Positions 32,960 to 44,130 of a stretch of 64,000 bases of DNA are shown piece by piece. Position numbers and translations under genes: made by a program. Each line of letters starts with the position of its first letter. The first letter of the stretch is position 1. The notes under the pieces were generated by a model that was not told the origin of the DNA, searched no databases, and saw only the letters and a list, made by a program, of their open reading frames with translations. Source of the stretch: Rheum nobile (Eukaryota; Streptophyta; Magnoliopsida; Caryophyllales; Polygonaceae); the NCBI GenBank assembly GCA_027886185.1, contig WOAB01000005.1:124001-188000 (forward strand), written 5' to 3'.

Positions 32960-33583
32960 TTGAAGGAGCACACTCTAGTTTGAAAGACTTCTTAACTACT
33001 CCACATGGCAGTCTAGACACGATATTCGGTCAATATCATTCAAAGATGGTTAACCAAGTGAAGGAAATCAAGGGGACCTTCAATGAGAGTGCACAGAACA
33101 TGATGACGCTTGTGACTGGGGTTGATGTTTTCAAGCTATTGAAGTACAAAGTATCTAAGGTTGCACTTGACCGCTTGACTGAGGAATACAGAAAAGGGGA
33201 AAATCCATTTCATGACAGTACCTGCACATGCCAGATGAGGGTGAGAGATGGATTGCCGTGTGTGCATGATATCGCTAGATATGTGACGAGTTTAATCCCT
33301 ATTAAGCTTTCAAAGTTGCATCCTTTTTGGAGACAATTGAGTTTGTCAGAAGTGCAAGACGAAGGTGAGGCTGTGGTGAAGCACAAAGTCGCAAGATCTT
33401 TGATGGATCAATTTTATACGGATGAGTTCCCCAATCTGTCAGCAGATGATCAAGAGAAATGTGTCTCATGACTTTACGACATTGCTCGCCCCGAGAGGAC
33501 CAGTCTGCAAGAGTCGGCTATTGTGAGACATAAGGGACGGCCAATGGGAGCTCCAAACAAAGATAACACAAAATTTTGTAAGT
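32960..33583 (+). pseudogene. MULE-1 transposase exon 3
   Basis: It encodes VEGAHSSLKDFL, with the glutamate expected as third catalytic residue, and KYKVSKVALDRL. A SWIM zinc finger (CTCQMRVRDGLPCVHD: C-x-C...C-x-H) follows near 33220-33270. A TGA at 33469-33471 follows CVS; the frame then continues LYDIARPERTSLQES to GRPMGAPNK, typical of FAR1/MULE C-termini. The splice acceptor differs from MULE-2 by one base (tatAAG against tatAGG), which would shift the junction. The open ORF from 32980 starts at an internal ATG. Confidence 0.85.
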
Positions 33584-34053
33584 GCAGATCCATATTCAAA
33601 ACCGACATTCAATCAATTGAAACAACCTTCAAACATGTTTAAATCCAATACTAGACAAGTAATCCCTAAACGAAAATCATCTAAAATGTCTTAACAACTT
33701 CAATAATTTCAAGATAATTCAACTAAGTGAAGAACAAATACAAATTTAACTAAACTTACGGATCGTGACGGACGGATTTGATCGAAACGTGACGGATCGA
33801 AGCCTTTGACCTTGGGAGCGAAATCGCGAGTGGGTTGCTGCAAATGAGGGATGTGGGTAGGGGGAGACGAAGTCGCTGCATTTATATGTAGCGACTTCGT
33901 CCGTGACGCACAGATGGGGTTGGTGCGTCACAGACGGTTTACTGTGGTCCATCACGGACGGAGTGCTTTCGTTCGTCATGGGCGGATTCATTTGGTACGT
34001 CATGTACGAAACAGTGTGTAAAATAGAAATTTACCCGTGCGTGAAATAGCAAG
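33584..34053. repeat. MULE-1 right subterminal region and TIR
   Basis: No gene. AT-rich spacer, then from 33762 repeated CGTGACGG/GTCACGG words, many as imperfect GTCCGT-N-ACGGAC palindromes, to the terminal TGCGTGAAATAG at 34039-34050. Confidence 0.8.
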
Positions 34054-34090
34054 GGCCTATATATTTATTCAAAGATTTAGTGCCCAAGCA

Positions 34091-37000
34091 TTAAACCCCT
34101 CACTACTATCACCACAAGGTTAAGAATCTACACTGACTCCAACAACTTTATACTCATTTATCCATTCCAAGAAACGCCATTAATCTTTTGAGTCATCTCT
34201 TTAGCATATATTTCCCTAAACAAGCTTCTATAACAGAAACTAACAACTTCCAATTTATACCGAGGATCCAAAACTGTAATACCCCTCATTTTTAGTAAGG
34301 GTAATTGAGTAATTTCCCAAACCCTCGTCAATTATTCGGGACACGTTAGGCGAAGTTCGGAATTTTTGTAACTCGTATAATCTCTGTAATAATTCCCTGA
34401 GCTTTATATCAAACATTCGATGTATTTTGGAGGTTTAGAATATTTGTTTGGGGTACAAATATATAATTTCCGGGATTTAAACCCATGCCAAACCCTTCCC
34501 CGGGCAAACAGACGCGGAAATGCCTTTTCCGCGACCGCGGAAGCATTTCCGCAACCGCGGAATAATAGCCCTCTGAGGAGCTGGGCATTGGAATTTTCCG
34601 CGACCGCGGAAAAATGCAGGCGTGCGACGCTTCGTCTTCCACCGAACCTCGTCGATCGCGTCACCGTTGATCGTCTGAGCGGCCGTCGATCTGGTCAGGG
34701 AGCTGCTCCTTCCTTTGACTATAAATGGAGGTCGGATTGGAGGATTGTTGGCACCCAAAATCAGATTCTCTCCCTCTCTCTCTCTCTCGTTTTCCATCCT
34801 CGCCGGAGTTCGTACCCTCGTCGGAAATTCGTGGTGTCGCCGGAGCTCTCGCCGGAGGTTGTAGTGGCCGTGGGGTGGTGCATTGGAGGCGCAAGGAGGA
34901 TTGGAGTCGAAGCCCCCTCGAATCGAGCCCCCTCGTGTCGTCACCGGTGAGTTTCCTCCCGATTTGTGGTCGCGAGTTCACGGCCGCGACCGCGGACATG
35001 AACTGTCGCGACCACGGACGTTGTCCAGTCGTCCACGACCGCGGAATCCAAGCCGCGACCGCGGTTTGCCTTAGCAAACGCGATCGTGGCCTTGGACAAA
35101 CCGGTCTCGGACGGGACCCTCGTTCTTTCGGTTCCGTTCGTTTTTCCTTAGATTCGTATTATTAATTGTAGAATCTAACCTAGGGTTTTCGTTGTGGGTT
35201 CGTTGTCGTAGGAATCCGTAATTCGATTTCTGTTCCCGTTTTCGGACCCAGGAAACCGTTGTCATCCGTTCGTTCGTCTCGATCAAGGCAAGTGGCGGTT
35301 CGCTCTTGCTTATCATTCCATGTTTTCATTAATTATCAATTGTTTTTAATTGTTAATTAAATTGGGATGAACTATTGTTTTTGTTTGGGTACAGATTTTA
35401 TAAATGATACGACTAAAACATGACATTATAATAGGTTGTATATATTGCTAGAAACAACGCTATTATATTTGTTATTACCATGATGGTATTGGTGTGGATT
35501 TTGTGTGTGAACAAAAATATAGTTAGAACGAGTATTCGTAGGAACGCTATGTACCTTACGAGGTCTAGCCGTTTCTTTATAACAGTGGTGGATAGGATGT
35601 CCAAGCCCTAACACCCTTCTCTGGTCATGATTGTCCCCTATCCGAGCATAGGGGAGGTGCACACAGCTGGTGCCAAACATTCGGGAAATGTTCCCAAGAT
35701 ATCTCTCGTATCGAGATGATATATTATAAAAGCTTTAACGTGAATATACGTTTTGGAATTAAACAAGATAAGTGTCGTTGTGCACATAATTAATATACCC
35801 TCGGGCGAGGAGTACAATGTGGAAACCGCCCGGACTTCGGTTATAGTAAGTCTTCTTTCCAATATGGATTCGCATTGCGCGGTGAGGTTGGTCGTTGACC
35901 CAAATGATCAAGTCATTTTTAAACGCTTGTATGAAAACTATAACGTTCCCAAACATTTGTCATATTTTCCCGTAAGACCCAATCTTTTGTAGTCTTCTCT
36001 TCATACGTTTCCCATAGGACTCAATTCCTTTGGAGTCTTCTTTTCAGTGCATGTCTAAACTTTAATCATGCCGTGAAAGTTTCGGGTTATATATCGTTCC
36101 TTCGGCTGTTATTCGAGGGACAATGATAGTAAACGGTTATGATCACTAGAACCATTCTGTTTTCACCCTTGCATAGTATTTCATTAGACTAACCAACCGG
36201 TTTTATTCCTTGCATGGTTGGCTGGTGTCATCCGTCCTATACGGCACATCAGTGGTTGGTTCCCGAAGTCTTGAAGTAACCAGTTGAAGAAGAGGCTTGC
36301 AGTTGCAGATTTAAGTGTCGGTATTTCAAAGTCGTTAAATATTACCTTAATGTATATTTTTATAACCTAGTCATGTAATAGGTTTATTCTTAAAGTCTTC
36401 CGCTGTGTAATTCAAAAGTCTTCCGCTGTAATTTCACTCTGTTGTAAATAATTATTGAATAATCTTTTAATAAAAATGGTTGAGTTTCATTTAAAAATGT
36501 CTTCCGTTGTTTGACCTTTCGTTATTTAATATGTTTAATTAAGATTAATTGTTCTGATTAAAGCCTAGGGTGACATCGGACAGTAACGTCTGAGGTCACT
36601 GGCGTGTGGCACTACCGACGTAAGTCGGGGGTGTTACAAAAACAACATGACATGATATAAGTAAATTATACTCATACCAATACTTTTCAAACTTCTCTGG
36701 CATAGGCTTCGTCATTTTATACAAGATAGGTGAACTTTCATCAAAGGTTGTCAAATGCATATGAATACTCCAAACCCATAAAAATAAGTATTCACAATAA
36801 GTGTCTTAGAGGCAGAAAATTCAGTAGTACTAACATAAAATATTTGTAGAAATTCATGAATTTGAGTCAATATTTCCCAATCTGCTAATGACAACTAATG
36901 CACTCTCAAGTCCACATCCTTAGCAACGAAAGAGTCAATGACATTTTGAAAATACAAAATACGATCAAGCATTCTATAAGTGGAATTCCATCTAGTAGGT

Positions 37001-37320
37001 GTGTCCAAACGCAACCTTTTGGTATTGCTCAAGCCAAAATTTATGGTAGCAATTTTATAAAACCTTTTACTCTTTGGAATTGAATTATTCACATCGATGA
37101 CAATTTTTTTTTAATTTTGACAACAACATCATCGATGAGTTTCAAACCAGCTTGTACCACCAAGTTAATAATGTGGCAGCAACAACGCATCTAAAAAAAC
37201 TCTCCATGTGCTATCAAACAATGCTTTCTTAATAGGCGACTTTTGAGAGATGCAATGTGGTATAACTATATGATGTTTTATCAAGTGTAACATATGCAGC
37301 CTCACCGCCTTCTGGCCACT
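34091..37320 (-). pseudogene. hAT transposase fragment split by a solo LTR
   Basis: On the minus strand, motifs run in the expected order. First comes HGEFFHMRCCCHIINLVVQA (about 37140-37215). Next is LDTPTRWNSTYRMLDR (about 36970-37020), then MPEKFEKYWYEYN (about 36650-36700). After the solo LTR comes VVLDPRYKLEVVSF (about 34235-34274). These are the RNase-H-like core hallmarks of hAT (Ac/RICESLEEPER-like) transposases. Several frameshifts and stops occur. The N-terminal zinc finger and the C-terminal dimerisation domain are not visible. The LINE bounds it on the right and MULE-1 lies just to the left. Confidence 0.83.
34275..36638 (+). repeat. Solo LTR of a fourth Tekay-related family
   Basis: It runs TGTAATACCCC to GGGGGTGTTACA, 2364 bases, flanked by AAAAC on both sides (34270-34274, 36639-36643). 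No internal region is attached, so it is a product of LTR-LTR recombination. The promoter region has CTATAAATGG (34719-34728). TTCCGCG-AC-CGCGGAA-type units lie upstream (34511-34620) and CGCGACCGCGG units downstream (34971-35070). It is orientated opposite to the hAT transposase it splits. Confidence 0.94.
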
Positions 37321-39345
37321 ACTTTTTTTTTTGAAATCCAACTCCATTGTATGTTATATATTCATCTTCACCAAAGCAAGAATGCCTTGTGGAAGATATG
37401 AACCAAATACTTGTTCATAATTAGACTCGAGACACATACGAGCAATAAAATGGGCAACTGTGTTGCCAGTTCTCCCAACACGAGAGAAAGAAGCAAAATC
37501 AAAGGATAATAAGGAAGATCTAATATCATCTAAAATATTGTCAAGGTAAGAGAAATTACACTGCAAATTCTGAGCACCCAACACCACATTAAGGGCATCA
37601 GATTCCACGATCACACTTGAAGCCCCCATAGATTTAGCAATGGAGATTCCAAATAACACCGCAAATGCCTCCGCCACCTCCACTGACCAACACACCGACA
37701 AACGACGCACCGCAACATTGACAACGAACCCGTATGAGTCTCGAACCACAACACCCAAGCCAACACCGTCCAGGCCCAACGGTGCAGCATCAGAGTTAAT
37801 TTCAAAACACCCGCTAGTGGTGGATACCATCCCACAATCCGCTTTCGGCGAGCAAGAGGAATAAGTGTAGCTTCAGGAAAAAAATTGTACTCCACCACCA
37901 TCCTTTCAAAGCCCAGATAAAGCATCGGACCACCCCATCCTTACCTTTGGCAAACTGATTCTTGATGGTCCAAGATACCCATGTCAACAACAAGAAGTCA
38001 TGAAGACCATTCACCCCATGGACATCAGCAACAAGCATCACAAGCTCATGGAAATCTGAAACACCGGCCTGATCAAGCAAAGAAAAGAGCGGAGAAGATT
38101 CCAATTAATAAAGGTTTTGCCTTCGAGCAGATGAACAAAGCATGCCAAATGGACTCCTTTGCACCCATGCATCTGTCACAAAGAGTAGTTGGCACCACCC
38201 CGCGGACAATCAGCCCCGTCTTGACACTTAAAGAGCTTGTGAGTGCATGCCAAGCGGAAATTCGAAGCTTTGGTGGAACCTTGAGTGCCCAAACCATACT
38301 CCAAATTACATGTCCCCCTTGTCCATTAAACAAAGTAGCATGACGACCCAATATACCAACCCTAACCGAGTAGATTCCATTTTTTGAGTATTCCCAAAAG
38401 AGGATATCAGACCTGTAAGAAGAGCTCAAGTGAATGTTTAAGATGAGTGCTGCATCATTTGGATCAAAGACCTGGTGAACCAAATTGGAATCCCATATTT
38501 TGCGACCTTGATCAATCAAATTAGAAACCCGCAACGAAGGATCAGAGTTAGGAGCCAATAGTGATTTCCGAAACATTTCATCATCAGGTACCCACATCTC
38601 ATCCCAAACATGAATCATATCCCTTATACCAATCCTCCAATACAACCCTTCAACCAAAAGAGACTTAAATCTCCAAATAATTGCCCACGTGAAGCTTGGA
38701 CAATAGCACCCAGAAAACCAGTATTCTTATAGTATTTATGTTGTAGAACTCTTGCAACCAAATAATCTAGATATTGTAACAAACACCATCTTTGCTTGGC
38801 AAGAAGAACACCGTTAAAAATCTTTAAATTTTGAAAGCCCAAACCTCCTTGTTTTTTGAGCAAGCATAAGTTATCCTAACTTTTCCGGTGGATCTTTCGC
38901 TCATGTTTCTTCGCTCCCCACCAGAAACGAGCCAACATTGAGTGTAAGTCATCAATGAGAGTATCTTGTAGACGAAAAATGCTCATCACATAAAGAGGTA
39001 TGTACTGCAGTACATACTTGATCATCACTTCCCGCCTAACCATGTGATAATAATTTATCCTTTCAACAATGTATTTTCTTCCACATTCTTTCCTTAATAC
39101 TTGCAAAGACCACTTTTTTTGATCTACCGACAATAGTCGGGAGACCCAAGTACTTCGAATATCGATCAACCTCACGCACATTCAGGAATTGGGTAATCTC
39201 CAGCTTGCTTTACGGACCCTCATTTTTGCTAAAGCAAATCTCCGACTTTGCCACCTTGATTTTTTGATCAGATGTTCTTTCATAGACACCGAGAAGATCA
39301 ACTAGGATTGAGCATTCTTGCAAATTTGCTCTAGCAAACACATGA
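37321..39345 (-). pseudogene. 5'-truncated L1-type LINE, ORF2 end
   Basis: The minus strand starts inside the reverse transcriptase (FARANLQECSILVDLLG, KVAKSEICFSKN, KYLGLPTIVGRSKK). It continues through a C-terminal RT region (ARFWWGAKK; QGGLGFQNLKIFN; LAKQRWCLL), a zf-RVT domain (WALKVPPKLRISAWHAL; CDRCMGAKESIWHALF) and a plant RNase-H-like end (INSDAAPLG; GVVVRDSYGFV; VESDAL; HFIARM) stopping near 37354. An A-tail appears as a T run at 37321-37332. Several stops and frameshifts break it. The 5' truncation is typical of incomplete target-primed reverse transcription. No clear target duplication was found. Confidence 0.88.
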
Positions 39346-39535
39346 CAGAAAGTCTCTAAAACGAATGTTTTATTTCACCACCTTCCTTCCACCCTATATT
39401 TTCTTTATACATACAAATATTAGATTTCTCGTTAATTATAAGATCAAACTAAATTATTAGAGCGATATATAGAAAATCTCTAAAAAACATTGTTTGACCG
39501 CCTTCATTCCACCCTATATATTACTCTCTCACACA
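39346..39535 (+). promoter_or_regulatory. Duplicated upstream region of the amidase gene
   Basis: Two diverged copies of about 60 bases start at 39346 and 39471, each ending in TTCCACCCTATAT. The second holds CCCTATATATTA (39512-39523), a TATA candidate about 150 bases before the ATG; the first has CCCTATATTTT. The repeat spacing is 125 bases. The left copy begins exactly where the LINE ends. Which copy is used cannot be told. Confidence 0.55.
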
Positions 39536-39546
39536 AACTTACAAAG

Positions 39547-39574
39547 TCCAATCCAATCCAATCCAATCCAATCC
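39547..39574 (+). repeat. CCAAT/AATCC pentamer repeat in the leader
   Basis: TCCAA repeated five times lies between the TATA candidate and the start codon. It gives a cluster of CCAAT words, but below rather than above the TATA box, so it may be only a microsatellite in the 5' leader. Confidence 0.8.
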
Positions 39575-39669
39575 TAGAGAGGACGATTCCACCTAATTCT
39601 TGTCTAGTAAAAAAAAAAAAGAACTCGGTTGTGTTTTGTGAGAATTCAGGAAAAGAGGCAAAGCAAGTG

Positions 39670-42600
39670 ATGAACTCTGCAGCAATGCTCTCTCTGCTTG
39701 ACATCTGCAATCTCGCCGCCTTCCTTTCGACACGTACTCTCCTGCTTTTCTCTTTAATAATCGTCTCCGCCTCTTCAGTTTCAACTTCTCGCCTCGATTC
39801 TTCAACTTCAGTTTCACCTGTAACTCGCCTCGCCATGGTATCTCTCTCAACAGAAATTTGTTGCTACTCCGTTTCCCTTTTGTTCTGATTCCAATCCGTT
39901 TGGCATTTGTCTACTATGCTGTAGTATCATAGAATAGACTTTGAGTGTGTGTGGTGATTGTGCGATTCCGGTGATCAAATGCGAGGGAGTAGGAAGAACT
40001 GTAATTAATTTGGTGTTTACTCATGCTTTCGAAATTACAATGACAAAAAACACAAGATGCTACTTGATTTTTGTCCCAAAGTTCAGTTCTATTGGTACAA
40101 AGACGAAATTAAGCATAAAACAAACGGCTTTCATTTTCTTCATTTCCCCTCTTAAGCATCTACTAATACAAACCTAATATTTGCGTTTCCTAATTAGGAG
40201 TCTAAATGCGAATCTGATGACAGCAGTAAACGCTTCAAAGGGAGAGGAGGGGATTATTCTCTCAAAGATGCATTCAGACTAATTGATGCTGATTTTTTCA
40301 GTGAAGCTAAGGTGAATTTTACATTGCAAGATCATTTGTGTAATGCTGTTATTCTTGTTCTACCTCACTTATAGCATTACTGATATTGTACTTAGATGCT
40401 GGAGATAGTGAAAGCTGTTCCAGAATTGAATCTTCCTACTATCAGAGCTAACCGCGATCTAGTTGCTGCTCGTGATGGAGGACTGAGCTATCCATCTGTT
40501 TTGACCTTCAACCCTGAGTGGTTTGCACAAGAGTCAGCACATGTGAAAAAGAGTGTTGTCGGATATCCTTTGGTTCCTGAAATTCAGAGGCCTGAAAATG
40601 ATGAAGATATTGCTTTTATGAGTGTAAGACTCTTATGCTTCTTCTGCTCCTTTTTAGTGACTTAGTTCTGGTGAAAATTGGTTCTGTTCTCATACCAATT
40701 CTGGCTGTCTGTTATTAGGTTCATGAACTGGGGCAACTTATAAAGACTCGAAAGATATTATCACTGGAACTTACTAAGATTTTTCTGGAAAGATTGAAAC
40801 GGTAACTATCAACTAGCTTTGTTATGCTCGATCCCTTTATGGTCTTACAGTGTTATGTTTCCGCTGATGTATATATTGTTCGCAGGTTTAATCATATTCT
40901 TGAAGCTGTAGTTACCATTACTGAGGAGCTGGCCTATGATCAAGCAAAAGAAGCAGACAAACTGATCTCTAATGGAAATTACTTAGGTCAGTCTTCGTTT
41001 TTTAAGTAAGGTATTGCTGAATATCTTCTTTCTGAATGAATTTGAGATTTCTTGCTCTAATGGGATGTGCTGTGAACATACTATGGTATGTGTGATTATC
41101 CAATCACTGCCCAAATTTCTGGAAGACTTCTAGAAGTTTGAATAGGTTATAACTGCCCTCAACTTTCCATTTTAATAGGTCCTTTGCACGGAATTCCTTA
41201 TGGGTTGAAAGATATTATAGCAGTACCAAATTACCCTACCACCTGGGGATCACAGAGTTTTAAAGAACAAGTTCTTGATTTTGAAGCTTGGATCTATAAG
41301 AGGTACTAGATGTGCCGGATGCCTTGGGCGTGGAGCATCTCAATATGGACAACAATAATGGAAAAAGCTCTTATTTAACATGCATATGATTATTTATTTG
41401 CCTTATTGAGACTTTTGTCTGCAGGTTGAAGACTACAGGGGCCGTTCTTGTGGCAAAACTTGTTTCTGGATCTCTTGCATATGATGACATCTGGTTTGGA
41501 GGCCGGACACGGAACCCATGGAACATCCACGAATATTCTACCGGTTCATCTGCTGGACCTGCTGCCTGCACCTCAGCAGGTTGTACTTCGGATGAATTGA
41601 GTATTGAAAGAAGGTTTTGTTTCCGGAGTTATTAATGTCCTTAAAAATAGTGACTCTAAAACAAAGAACATGTCAAGTTAAAATGCCTAGCCTGAAAAGA
41701 GTAATGTCTTGATGAACATAGGACTTCAATTCCTTGTGCTTTCTTGTCACTTCCACATTTTGCTTTGTGATTTGTTTTTTTATCTGCCTCTAATTCTGGA
41801 ATTCTAGAAGCCCTTTTAACTGAGCGCCCATCTCGTTTCATTTGTATCTTTGGATTCCTGCATCTTGGTGTTATGGTCCTCGTTTTGTGCTTCTCCGTTG
41901 ATCTATGTATATTTTCTTATAGGTATGGTTCCATTTGCCATTGGTTCAGAGACTGCGGGGTCAATAACCTATCCTGCTTCTCGCTGTGGTGTGACAGCTC
42001 TGCGTCCGACCTTTGGCTCTGTTGGTCGAACTGGCGTAATGAGCATATCGGAAAGTTTGGTGAGGCTATAGCTACTGATAAGATCATGCTTGCATATCAT
42101 TCCTTTGGTGTAAATCTTGTTTCATCTTTGCATAGAGTGAGATAATAAACTATGGATGTTTGACAGGATAAGCTTGGGCCTTTTTGTAGGAGTGCAATAG
42201 ATTGTGCTATTATTCTGGATGCAGTTAGAGGGAAAGATCCAGATGATATTTCATCTAGGGAATTGAACTTCGAAGATCCCTTCTCCGTCGATCTAACAAA
42301 GCTCACTGTTGGTTACCTGGATGATGCCGAAATGGAGGTAAATGCCCATTTTAGTGGCCATGTTTGTAATGGTTTAAAAAATCACGAAAGTGTAACTGAT
42401 GGTGGATGGAGAGAGAAGAGGGAGAATGAAGGGAGGGAGGAATTGACTGGGAACAAGAGAGAAGATACAATGAGACAGAAGGAGAATTTGAGGAGAAGAT
42501 TACAATCTTGTTAAAAACCTGACCAAAAGCTGATTAAAACTGATTGTTCACCTTATATAAACACTATTTAGCAATAGAATTTCAAATTTGGCAGGTAGTC

Positions 42601-43390
42601 AATGTTCTTGCTTCAAAGGGCGTGAATGTTGTACCTTTTACACTCAACTACACTGTCAGTTGTGTTCAAGGAATCCTGAATTTCACTATGGATGTTGATA
42701 TGCTGGCTCATTTTGATGAATGGCAACGCTCTAATAAAGACGATTTGTACGAAGCTCAGGATCAATGGCCACTTGAACTGCACCGTGCACGTGTCATCCC
42801 AGCTGTAGATTATTTACAGGTCTGCTATATATTCTCCTCTCCTAAAAACTTCATATATGGTGAACTTGCTTATCCTATGAATTCAGGATTAGCAGCATAA
42901 GACCGGATTTTACAATCATTTCAGGCACAGAGAGCGCGGGGCAAACTGATTCAGGAAGTAAGAAAAAGCTTTACTGTAGATGCATTCATCGGCAACGCAA
43001 CTGACTGGGAGAAAGTATGCATGGGGAACCTTGTGGGTATGCCCGTCGTGGTGGTTCCGGTGGGGTTTGCTCAGCTACCTGATGAGAAGTCTCGTTGGAG
43101 GAAAACAATCACAACAGGAATTTACGCTCCTCCTGATCGTGATCACATTGTAAGTAACTCATGCACTTTATTTGGTTAGCTGCGCTGCTTTTTCTAAAGC
43201 TAGCTAAGTTTTGTTAAGCCATCTGTTAAAGTTGATGTCATCTTATTTGTAGGCTCTAGCATTAGCCATCGCCTATCAATCAGCGACTGATCATCACAAG
43301 CAGCGACCTCCTATTGAGAATCTCACGGCTGATGATGCCAAGTCGGATGTGTCACAGCCAGCAAGACAATTGTGCGCGGCATTGCATTAG
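39670..43390 (+). CDS. Amidase-signature family protein (12 exons), intact
   Basis: Twelve exons with GT-AG introns give 622 residues in one frame. They are 39670-39837, 40198-40311, 40396-40623, 40719-40801, 40886-40986, 41179-41302, 41425-41579, 41923-42059, 42167-42337, 42595-42819, 42925-43149 and 43253-43390. The leader has no earlier ATG. Residues about 19-38 form a hydrophobic signal or anchor. The Ser-cisSer-Lys triad is visible: lysine in GIPYGLKDII, the serine pair in STGSSAGPAA, and the nucleophile in GSETAGSITYPASRCG. The family hydrolyses amide bonds. The substrate is unknown here; the closest type I recall is the Arabidopsis amidase-family protein At5g07360, not the tRNA amidotransferase. 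No stop or frameshift was found. It is the only apparently functional host gene in the window. Confidence 0.93.
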
Positions 43391-43686
43391 TAAGGTATCG
43401 AGCTTGACGCCATGTTGACGCCGTGTCGTGAGTTGAGTGTCGTAAGTTGATTCTCGATCTTGACGATGTGTAAGCGGCTTGTGATTGTGGATTTGGAAGT
43501 TTTTGTTCGGCTGTATGAGACATGTATGCTGTTTAGCTTTCATCTCTCCAGTGATGGTATTGCAGTTTCTTTTGTAAGAAAATGGATTTCAAGTTCAATC
43601 AGTAATGCCTTCGACGCAAAAAAAGAAGTAATATGCCTTTGATTAATTTTCGATTTTCAAGTGATAATATTGTTTAACTAGATACG
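43391..43686 (+). other. 3' flank of the amidase gene
   Basis: This holds the probable 3' untranslated region. It is T-rich, with TTTCTTTTGTAAG and a later AATATGCC stretch but no perfect AATAAA. Nothing else was recognised. Confidence 0.45.
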
Positions 43687-44130
43687 TTTTTTTTTTTAAT
43701 GAGGAAAGATTCCAAGGTACCCGACATAACCACATCGGATAGCTCGAGAGGCTGATAGAATCGGCGTTGGTATAAACCGAACAGAAAGAACCAAAGACAA
43801 GCATAAAAATTACATCGAAGGAAAAGGGAACACAACAATCTAAGGCAGACAAGAAGTCACAACAATCTAAGGCATGCAAGGAGTCAGCACATATTCAAGG
43901 GTGCCACCGGAAAATGGTCAAACAGGAACACCTGCGGAAGTACTGAACGGGCTACCTTGACGTTGCCTTCACCTAGATGAATGATCTTCATGAGCCTCAA
44001 CCATGACGTTGCCCTCGTTTGAGAGGGGTCTTCATTCAGCCACAGACACGACCACGACCGGCGGCTCAGCCAGAACCTAAGATTTATTCCACAAAAGCCG
44101 CGAGAATTTTGCCACCCATACTTGATCAAA
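43687..44130 (-). mobile_element. Possible LINE/SINE-type 3' end with A-tail
   Basis: A run of T at 43687-43698 starts the segment, so on the minus strand it ends in poly(A), preceded by TTGGAATCTTTCCTCATT. Minus-strand codons just inside read like a C-terminal fragment, but no domain is clear. A 30-base sequence with 'caacaatctaaggca' is duplicated at about 43830 and 43860. A non-LTR retroelement end is the most likely reading. The left part beyond 44000 is unassigned. Confidence 0.35.

Larger units (their letters stand above)
20015..34053 (+). mobile_element. MULE-1: internally deleted Mutator-like element
   Basis: The inverted termini CTATTTCACGCAC (20020-20032 plus; 34038-34050 in reverse) match each other and the right end of MULE-2. 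The exact outer limit and a 9-bp target duplication could not be fixed. Near each end are many near-palindromes GTCCGT-N-ACGGAC. Exon 1 of the transposase is missing, so the left terminal region joins directly to intron 1. Exon 2 is at 20275-20775 and exon 3 at 32960-33583. Athila sits in the intron between them. Confidence 0.82.
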
